Origin: SCGC-AG-212-J23 sp035303745
GTDB taxonomy: Bacteria > Pseudomonadota > Gammaproteobacteria > Burkholderiales > SG8-39
Length of the DNA: 64,000 bases
Assembly: GCA_964461055.1 (NCBI GenBank)
Contig: CAYWSG010000003.1
Span: forward strand, 34,020 to 98,019
Reading direction: 5' to 3'
Shown: piece by piece, positions 59,701 to 64,000 of the stretch
Position numbering within the stretch: position 1 is the stretch's first letter
Layout of the letters: each line of letters begins with the position of its first letter
Notes under the pieces: model-generated
What the model was told of the DNA's origin: nothing
Seen by the model: only the letters and a program-made list of their open reading frames with translations
Database searches by the model: none
Made by a program: the position numbers and the translations under genes

Positions 59701-59873
59701 CCTTCGTGCTCGGCGTGCTGCCGCTCATGCTCTCGACGGGCGCGGGCGCCGGCGCGCGGCGCTCCATGGGCACCGGCGTCGTGGGCGGGATGCTCGCGGC
59801 CACCTTCATCGCCACGCTCTTCGTTCCGCTCTTCTTCACCCTCGTCGCCCGCCGCCGCAAGGAGCGCACATGA
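56778..59873 (+). CDS. RND multidrug efflux pump, HAE1/AcrB family
   Basis: A 1031-residue inner-membrane transporter. It starts FIHRPVFAGVLAIVIVLAGL, with QYPEIAPPTVRVSASYPGAS and two porter halves. The proton-relay helix has GIVVDDAIVVLENVERLI (double Asp in TM4) and a second half has GLAAKNAILIVEFA. Length and 12 membrane helices are normal. It exports drugs or other hydrophobic compounds using the proton gradient, as part of the tripartite system with the flanking adaptor and outer-membrane factor. ATGA overlap with the last. Confidence 0.95.
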   Translation: MLSKFFIHRPVFAGVLAIVIVLAGLVSALLLPVAQYPEIAPPTVRVSASYPGASAETLARTTAAPIEEQLSGVEGLSYFSSSSSSNGALQITITFEPGTNVDQAIFNVNNRVQAALPRLPDEVRRNGVLVQKRSFDILLLVSLVSPDNSRDTLFLSNFASLNIVDELKRIPGVSDVLVFGARDYSMRVWLNPEKMARLGVTPSDVAAALRAQNAQYAAGRIGAEPAPDGQAITYTVTARGRLVEPEEFGEIVVRAAGPGGLLRLKDIARVELGALNYDTSSTLDGQATIGMATYLQPGANALEVADLIRARMRELKAEFPAGVDYAIPFDTTRFVDASIREVNKTMIEAAFLVLAVVFLFLQTWRATLIPMIAVPVSLVGAFAGLWLVGFSINTLTLFALVLAIGIVVDDAIVVLENVERLIRDHDMPPFEAALEAMREVSGAVIAIVLVLCAVFIPVAFLGGIAGQLYRQFAVTLTFAVVISGFIALTLTPALCALLMKRGDHHSRLFKPFNVAFAWTTARFLDGVGFLIRRPLVSLALFGGMVALTVFLFLRVPSSFVPSEDQGYVFTNIQLPDGATMERTRAMSARLSEQVKAHPGVQNVIAVNGFDLIGGGNKTNAATMFVPLKHWDDRPGIGAQKVAGDLMAMGAELREGLTLAFNPAAIRGLGTAGGFEVNLQSRTSADAQRLFEVNQAFLAALREHPLLTGINSFYRPTVPQLYVEVDREKALSLGVPVQDVFDALQSTMGSLYVNDFNKFGRTYRVQMAADAGFRDDPSDLGAVYVRSATTKEMVPLKALIRTANVVGPEQLERFNGFLSAKVIGSGRPGVSSGEAIAAVEEVAAKVLPEGYQIAWSGQAYQEKRTGSASAFAFALAIVMVFLILAALYERWLLPFAVVMAVPFAVLGALSFVWARGLENDIYFQIGLVVLIGLAAKNAILIVEFAQQGFLEGKNAVEAALHAARLRFRPIVMTSLAFVLGVLPLMLSTGAGAGARRSMGTGVVGGMLAATFIATLFVPLFFTLVARRRKERT

Positions 59874-61336
59874 AGAAGGGCTTCCTTGCCGGTGTTCTCC
59901 CTGCCCTGGCTCTTGCGGCCTGCACGACGGTCGGCCCGGACTACGAGCGTCCCGATCTCGCGCTCCCCGGCCAGTATCCCGCCGAAGCCACGCCGACGAA
60001 GGGCGAGAAGCCCGATGCAGACACGAAAGCAACATCGGCCGAGATCCCAGAGGGCTGGTGGACGCTCTATCGCGATCCGCTGCTCGAGGCGCTCATCGCA
60101 TCGGCGCAGCAGAACAATGCCGACCTGCGGCTTGCGGCGGCGCGCGTGCTCGAGGCCGAAGCCCAGCTCCGCGAAGCGGGCGCGGCGTTCTATCCGGAGG
60201 TCATCGGCGGCTTCTCGGCGACGCGCAACCGCGTGAGCGAGCGCACCGAGCCCGCGCCCCCCTCCACCGCGCCGCTCGAGCGCCGGCAGCACCAGCTCCT
60301 CGCCTCGACGAGCTTCGAGGTCGACTTCTGGGGACGCCTCTCGCGGCTGAACGAAGCCGGCCAGGCGCTGCTTCTCTCTTCGGCGTATTCGCGCGACACC
60401 ATCCTGCTCACCCTGGCCGGCGCCACGGCGCAGGCCTACTTCGCGCTACGCTCGCTCGACGCCCAGATCGCGGTTCTCGAGCGCTCCATCGCGGCGCGCG
60501 CCGACGCCCTCGAGATCGCGCAGGCGCGCCTCGAGGCGGGCCTTGCCTCCGAGCTCGACGTCTACCAGGCGAGAAGCGCCCTCGCCGACGCGCGCGTGCA
60601 GCGGCGCGAGGCCGTGCGCCAGCGCTCGCTCGTCGAGCGCCAGCTCGCGCAGCTCACCGGCCGGCTCGATCTCGACGTGCCGGCCGGCGAGCTCTTCGCC
60701 CTGCCCGTGCCGCCGGTGCCTCCCGCGGGCCTGCCTTCGGCGCTCCTCGAGCGCCGTCCCGACGTGCGCGCCGCCGAGCAAACGCTCGTCGCCGCCAACG
60801 CGCAGATCGGCGTCGCGCGCGCGGCGCTCTTTCCCACCATCACCCTCACCGCGGCGCTCGGCTCGCAGAGCGCCGAGTTCTCGAAGCTCCTCTCGAGCGG
60901 CGCCGGCATCTGGTCGCTCGGCTTCGGCCTTGCACTGCCCCTCTTCGACGCGGGCCGCCGCGAGGCGCGCGTGGACCAGGCCGACGCGCGCCGCGTGCAG
61001 GCCGTGGCGACCTACCAGCGCGCCATCGAGACGGCGTTCCGCGAGGTGAGCGATGCGCTGGTGAGCATCGAGCAGGCGCGCGCCTCCGAAGCCGAGCTCG
61101 GCGAGCGCCTGCAGGCCGCGCGCAACGCGCTCGAGCTCTCCACGCTGCGCTACGAGTCGGGCTACTCGCCCTTCCTCGAGGTCCTCGACGCCCAGCGCAC
61201 TGCCAATGAAGCCGAGCTCGCCTTCGTGCGCAACCGCCAGGCGCGCCTCGCCTTCAGCGTCGACCTGATGCGCGCCCTGGGCGGCGGCTGGAACCCGAAG
61301 ACCTTTATCTCAAAATCCGGGACAGGTGCAGATTAA
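59870..61336 (+). CDS. RND outer-membrane factor lipoprotein, NodT/OprM family
   Basis: A 488-residue outer-membrane channel. The lipoprotein signal KKGFLAGVLPALALAACTTV has lipobox LAAC. The OEP domain has two repeats: GWWTLYRDPLLEALIASAQQ, NADLRLAAARVLEAEAQLRE, and TSFEVDFWGRLSRLNEAG, then RRPDVRAAEQTLVAANAQIG and YRSGYSPFLEVLDAQR-like region YESGYSPFLEVLDAQRTANE. It forms the trimeric TolC-like tunnel for the pump. The end, TFISKSGTGAD, seems unusual, coded by a low-complexity tail. Confidence 0.93.
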   Translation: MKKGFLAGVLPALALAACTTVGPDYERPDLALPGQYPAEATPTKGEKPDADTKATSAEIPEGWWTLYRDPLLEALIASAQQNNADLRLAAARVLEAEAQLREAGAAFYPEVIGGFSATRNRVSERTEPAPPSTAPLERRQHQLLASTSFEVDFWGRLSRLNEAGQALLLSSAYSRDTILLTLAGATAQAYFALRSLDAQIAVLERSIAARADALEIAQARLEAGLASELDVYQARSALADARVQRREAVRQRSLVERQLAQLTGRLDLDVPAGELFALPVPPVPPAGLPSALLERRPDVRAAEQTLVAANAQIGVARAALFPTITLTAALGSQSAEFSKLLSSGAGIWSLGFGLALPLFDAGRREARVDQADARRVQAVATYQRAIETAFREVSDALVSIEQARASEAELGERLQAARNALELSTLRYESGYSPFLEVLDAQRTANEAELAFVRNRQARLAFSVDLMRALGGGWNPKTFISKSGTGAD

Positions 61337-61369
61337 CCGTCACCCGTAACGGGAGACGGGGCCGATCGC

Positions 61370-61780
61370 TCAGCCCCTCGGCGGCGGCTCCAAGGCGCGA
61401 ACGACCCGGCAAGGGTTGCCGGCGGCAAAGACCCCGGCGGGCATATCGCGCGTGACGACGCTGCCCGCCCCGATGACCGTGCGATCGCCGATGGTCACGC
61501 CCGGCAGAATGATGGCGCCGCCGCCCACCCAGACGTCCGAGCCGATCGTGACCGGCTTGCCCGACTCCTGCCTGCGCCGGAGCGCCGCATCGAGCGGGTG
61601 CGTCGCCGTGTAGACCTGCGCCGCGGGGCCGAAGAGGGTGAACTCGCCGATGCGCACGCGGCACACGTCGAGGACCACGCAGTTGAAGTTGAAGAACACG
61701 CGCTCGCGCGCCGCGACGAGCTCCGCGTCCATGGGATCGTAGAGCTCGCCCGCGAGCATCTTGTCGCGCTCGCCCTTCAT
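61370..61780 (-). CDS. maa: Maltose O-acetyltransferase-like protein with internal deletion
   Basis: A 136-residue left-handed beta-helix acetyltransferase. It starts RDKMLAGELYDPMDAELVAA, a normal Mac domain beginning, then jumps within about residues 24-28 straight to RVFFNFNCVVLDVCRVRIGE. Family members have about 45-50 residues here (helices of the Mac domain and the first hexapeptide coils), so a clean in-frame deletion is likely: 136 against about 184. The catalytic His61 in TATHPLD and the C-terminal hexapeptide coils are intact. Acceptor binding may be affected. The reading frame is undamaged. Confidence 0.83.
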   Translation of the reverse strand: MKGERDKMLAGELYDPMDAELVAARERVFFNFNCVVLDVCRVRIGEFTLFGPAAQVYTATHPLDAALRRRQESGKPVTIGSDVWVGGGAIILPGVTIGDRTVIGAGSVVTRDMPAGVFAAGNPCRVVRALEPPPRG

Positions 61781-61800
61781 ATCATCGGCCCGCCCGGGCG

Positions 61801-62208
61801 CTACGCGAGGCCGGCCTTTGCGCGCTTCGCCGCGAGGCGCTCGCGGGTCTTCGCCGTATCGACCACGAAGCGCGTGTGCGTGCCGCGGCCCACTTCCTCG
61901 ACCGAGTCGCGGACGGTGAAGGCGAAGGTGACGCGCCGCTTCTCGACTTCCTGGACGCGGATCTCGATGGAAGCCTTGAGGCCGAGCGGCGTCGCCGCGA
62001 GGTGGTCGATGACCACCTGCGTGCCGACCGAGTCCTCGCCCTCGTCGAGGTGCTGGAGAAGGAAGTCGCGGCAGGTGTACTCGACGTCGCTCACCATCGC
62101 CGGCGTGGCGTACACCATGCCCTCGCGGCCCATGAAACCGATGCAGCGCTTCTCGTCGATCTCGACGCTGCGCGAGTGGGTGAGCCCGGCCTGCAGGGAG
62201 GGCTTCAT
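61801..62208 (-). CDS. Thioesterase, FlK/hotdog-like
   Basis: A 135-residue hotdog-fold protein resembling fluoroacetyl-CoA thioesterase: GREGMVYATPAMVSDVEYTC, then LDEGEDSVGTQVVIDHLAAT with the T-x-V-x-I-x-H-x-A-A-T-P-x-G block (conserved Thr, His) and FTVRDSVEEVGRGTHTRFVV. It likely hydrolyses a short acyl-CoA thioester. ATGA overlap with the HMA gene; 21 bp before the acetyltransferase gene start. Confidence 0.85.
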   Translation of the reverse strand: MKPSLQAGLTHSRSVEIDEKRCIGFMGREGMVYATPAMVSDVEYTCRDFLLQHLDEGEDSVGTQVVIDHLAATPLGLKASIEIRVQEVEKRRVTFAFTVRDSVEEVGRGTHTRFVVDTAKTRERLAAKRAKAGLA

Positions 62209-62411
62209 GGCGCCTTGTACCCCGCGCGCTCGACCGCTTTCTTCATGGCGGCGACGTCGGACTTCGCCGGGTCGAAGCTCACCCGTGCCATCCCCGCCTC
62301 CAGCGACACATCGACCCTCTCCACGCCGGGCAGCCCCGAGAGCATGCGCGTGACGCTCTTCACGCAGCCCTCGCAGTCCATGCCCTCGACCTTGAATTCC
62401 GCCGTCTCCAT
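62205..62411 (-). CDS. Heavy-metal-associated (CopZ-like) protein
   Basis: A 68-residue HMA domain: FKVEGMDCEGCVKSVTRMLS with the CxxC metal site (GMDCEGC), followed by LPGVERVDVSLEAGMARVSF and a C-terminal helix AMKKAVERAGYKAP. It binds Cu(I) or another soft metal, as a chaperone or sensor. The ATG at 62411, with AGGA upstream, is chosen over Met codons at 62426 and 62453. No P-type ATPase is nearby. Confidence 0.88.
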   Translation of the reverse strand: METAEFKVEGMDCEGCVKSVTRMLSGLPGVERVDVSLEAGMARVSFDPAKSDVAAMKKAVERAGYKAP

Positions 62412-62475
62412 CTCGTCTTCCTCGCGCATCAGGCATCTCATGGGAAACCCCATTCTACCGGCGTAAGGTACGGGG

Positions 62476-63114
62476 GTGCCGACCCGCTCCGTGGAGTTCT
62501 TCGACCGCCAGTTCCGCCGCCAGAGCGCCGCGGGCGACTACGCGCTCAACCCCTTCGAGCGCGCAGTGCTGCCGTACCTGCACGGCGAGGTCCTCGATCT
62601 CGGCTGCGGGCTCGGCAACCTCGCCGTCGCCGCCGCCCATGCCGGCTGCACGGTGACAGCCCTCGACGCCAGCGACGCAGGCATTCAAGACCTCGAGCGG
62701 CGGGCGCAACAGGCCGGGCTACCTGTGCGTGCCCGGGTCGCCGATCTCAGCCACTACCGCGCCTCGATACACCAGGGAAAACTTGAAGAGGATGAGATCA
62801 CCGCCGGCTACGACTGCGTAGTTTCCATTGGTCTGCTCATGTTCTTCTCTTGCGAGCAGGCGCGCGGGGTGCTCGGGGAGCTCCAACGCTCCGTGCGGCC
62901 TGGCGGCATCGCCGCCGTGAACGTCCTCGTCGAGGGCACCACCTACATGGAAATGTTCGACCCGGCAGGCTACTGCCTCCTCGGGCGGGACGAGCTGCAC
63001 TCCGCGTTGACCGGGTGGGAGATCCTGCTTTCGCGCCACGACGAATTCCCCGCGCCGGGCGACACGGTGAAGCGGTTCCATACCGTGGTGGCGCGCCGGC
63101 CCGCGGCGCGCTAG
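62476..63114 (+). CDS. SAM-dependent methyltransferase, class I
   Basis: A 212-residue methyltransferase. SAM motif LDLGCGLGNLAVAAAHAG and CTVTALDASDAGIQDLERRA are clear, with DCVVSIGLLMFFSCEQARGV and RPGGIAAVNVLVEGTTYMEM. The TehB-like layout suggests a small-molecule methylase. GTG at 62476 is the start. Divergent from the HMA gene, with 64 bp between. The stop overlaps the convergent gene's stop (63111-63114). Confidence 0.87.
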   Translation: MPTRSVEFFDRQFRRQSAAGDYALNPFERAVLPYLHGEVLDLGCGLGNLAVAAAHAGCTVTALDASDAGIQDLERRAQQAGLPVRARVADLSHYRASIHQGKLEEDEITAGYDCVVSIGLLMFFSCEQARGVLGELQRSVRPGGIAAVNVLVEGTTYMEMFDPAGYCLLGRDELHSALTGWEILLSRHDEFPAPGDTVKRFHTVVARRPAAR

Positions 63115-63590
63115 AGCCAGCGGGGGACGGCGCTCGCGTAGCGCTCGAACGCCTCGCCGAAGCGCTCGCGCAGGATCCGCTCTTCCGGACCAATCTGGAA
63201 GCGCGTGAGGTAGGCGACGAAGAGCGGAATGACGACGAGCGCGAGGGGATGCTCGAGGTAGACCGCCCAGCCCGCGAGGATCGGAATCCAGCCGAGGTAC
63301 ATGGGATTTCGCGTCCAGCGGTATACGCCGCCGGTCACGAGCGTGGAGACGGTGCGCGGGCGCAACGGATTCACCGTCGTCCCCGCCCTCCAGAACGTCA
63401 GCACGCCGACGATGTCGAGGAGGAGCCCGGGCACGGCGAGAGCGAGGGCGATCCAGCGCGACGCCGGGATCTCCAGGTGCAGGCCCGGCAGCGCCCGGGC
63501 GATCGCCCACATGAGGCCGGCAGCGAGAAGCGCGACGGCGGGCGGCGGCACGCGCAGCTCGAGGAACTTCATCGGCGAAGGCCTGCGCAT
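63111..63590 (-). CDS. Isoprenylcysteine carboxyl methyltransferase-like membrane protein
   Basis: A 159-residue protein with four membrane segments. The C-terminal ICMT/PEMT block GVYRWTRNPMYLGWIPILAG, with later FQIGPEERILRERFGEAFER, is diagnostic of the family (R-x-P-x-Y and E-x-x-x-x motifs). It methylates a carboxyl or lipid head group with SAM at the membrane. The start at 63590 (ATGA overlap with the DUF3047 gene stop) is chosen over Met7. Confidence 0.85.
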   Translation of the reverse strand: MRRPSPMKFLELRVPPPAVALLAAGLMWAIARALPGLHLEIPASRWIALALAVPGLLLDIVGVLTFWRAGTTVNPLRPRTVSTLVTGGVYRWTRNPMYLGWIPILAGWAVYLEHPLALVVIPLFVAYLTRFQIGPEERILRERFGEAFERYASAVPRWL

Positions 63591-64000
63591 CAAGGCAGGG
63601 GCGGCTCGAGGACCACGTCGTCGAAGTAGGCGATGCTCACCGCGCCGGTGTCGTCGCCGTCGGCCGAGACCGCCACGGCGGCAATCGGCACCGGCCCGTC
63701 GCGCGCCTCGACCGGAAAAGCCTGCGCGAAGTCGGCGCGCACGTCGCGCGACTCCTCGTACCAGTGGCTTTGCGCGTGCCCCGAGGCGGCGCTCCTCAGC
63801 ACCAGCATTTGCACGCGGTCGGTATATGCGTTCGGCAGCCACGTGCCGGCCGGCAGCCTCGCGTCCCAGACGTAGCACACGCCGGCAGGCGGCAGCTCGG
63901 CGCCGAAGAGGAAGCGCCCGAGGCGCAGCTTCCAGCGCTCGGCGGCGTCGAGGCGCTCGAGGGGCACGTCGAAGAGCACGCAAAGGCGCGCCGGCACGTC
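63590..64000 (-). CDS. DUF3047 protein, 5' end outside window
   Basis: The last 136 residues of a gene that begins beyond the window. It contains DUF3047 blocks: VCYVWDARLPAGTWLPNAYT, DRVQMLVLRS, HWYEESRDVRADFAQAF, PIAAVAVSADGDDTG and AYFDDVVL. The family is exported and beta-rich with unknown function. The first visible in-frame GTG (near 63998) is not a likely start. The stop overlaps the methyltransferase-like gene start. Confidence 0.8.
   Translation of the reverse strand, partial: DVPARLCVLFDVPLERLDAAERWKLRLGRFLFGAELPPAGVCYVWDARLPAGTWLPNAYTDRVQMLVLRSAASGHAQSHWYEESRDVRADFAQAFPVEARDGPVPIAAVAVSADGDDTGAVSIAYFDDVVLEPPLP

Noticed and set aside
56760..60035. Long leftward frame of about 1091 codons opposite the RND pump gene
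   Set aside because: Antisense shadow of a conserved transporter; highly charged, low-complexity translation.

Overview
The window is high-GC DNA with dense, overlapping genes. Families such as EpsA-G, betaproteobacterial-type efflux and CoA-linked catabolic genes suggest a betaproteobacterium (Burkholderiales or Nitrosomonadales-like). This assignment is inferred from gene content only. A 100-N scaffold gap shows that it is a draft or metagenome assembly. No rRNA, tRNA, transposase or CRISPR array was seen.

Region 1 (1-22006) is an exopolysaccharide locus of the Methylobacillus Eps / exosortase-B type. The LuxR-type regulator EpsA is read leftward and ends at its own terminator. Next comes a long leftward operon: PEP-CTERM protein, EpsD, EpsE, EpsF, EpsG, a 57-residue exported peptide, an O-antigen polymerase/ligase, a glycosyltransferase, a Wzx flippase, a glycosyltransferase, TviC- and TviB-type enzymes that make UDP-GalNAcA, a predicted beta-propeller protein, two more glycosyltransferases and an asparagine-synthetase-like amidotransferase cut by the window edge. 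Divergently transcribed are EpsB (initiating sugar-phosphate transferase), a VanZ-like protein and GlmS, which feeds the UDP-HexNAc pool. No exosortase gene (EpsH) is present although a sorting substrate is.

Region 2 (22007-29091) is mixed: an orphan PhoB-type regulator, a DUF4142 protein, a membrane protein, a NarX/NarL-like soluble two-component pair, threonine ammonia-lyase, a VOC protein and a MaoC-type dehydratase. It also holds palindromic repeats and a 31-bp tandem array broken by the scaffold gap.

Region 3 (29252-40348) is a second glycan locus. Eight rightward genes, mostly overlapping, encode a GT4, SDR, GmhB-type phosphatase, GT9, carbamoyltransferase, GT9, another glycosyltransferase and UDP-glucuronate decarboxylase. 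They face a leftward set of GT2, radical-SAM/SPASM and PIG-L deacetylase genes. Together they predict a decorated heptose- and pentose-containing glycan whose product I cannot name.

Region 4 (40462-54543) is mainly metabolic and small genes: SRPBCC, PEP-mutase-like, metallophosphoesterase, adenylosuccinate-lyase-like, small lipoproteins, a methyltransferase with no standard start codon, a small encapsulated-ferritin-like protein without a cargo tail, ArsR/monooxygenase with an operator, DJ-1-like, a substrate-binding-like protein, GST, MAPEG, DapA-like, acyl-CoA dehydrogenase, CoA-transferase and cupin.

Region 5 (54945-64000) holds a TetR-controlled RND efflux operon (adaptor, pump, outer-membrane factor), an acetyltransferase with an internal deletion, a thioesterase, a metal-binding HMA protein, a methyltransferase, an isoprenylcysteine-methyltransferase-like protein and a truncated DUF3047 gene.
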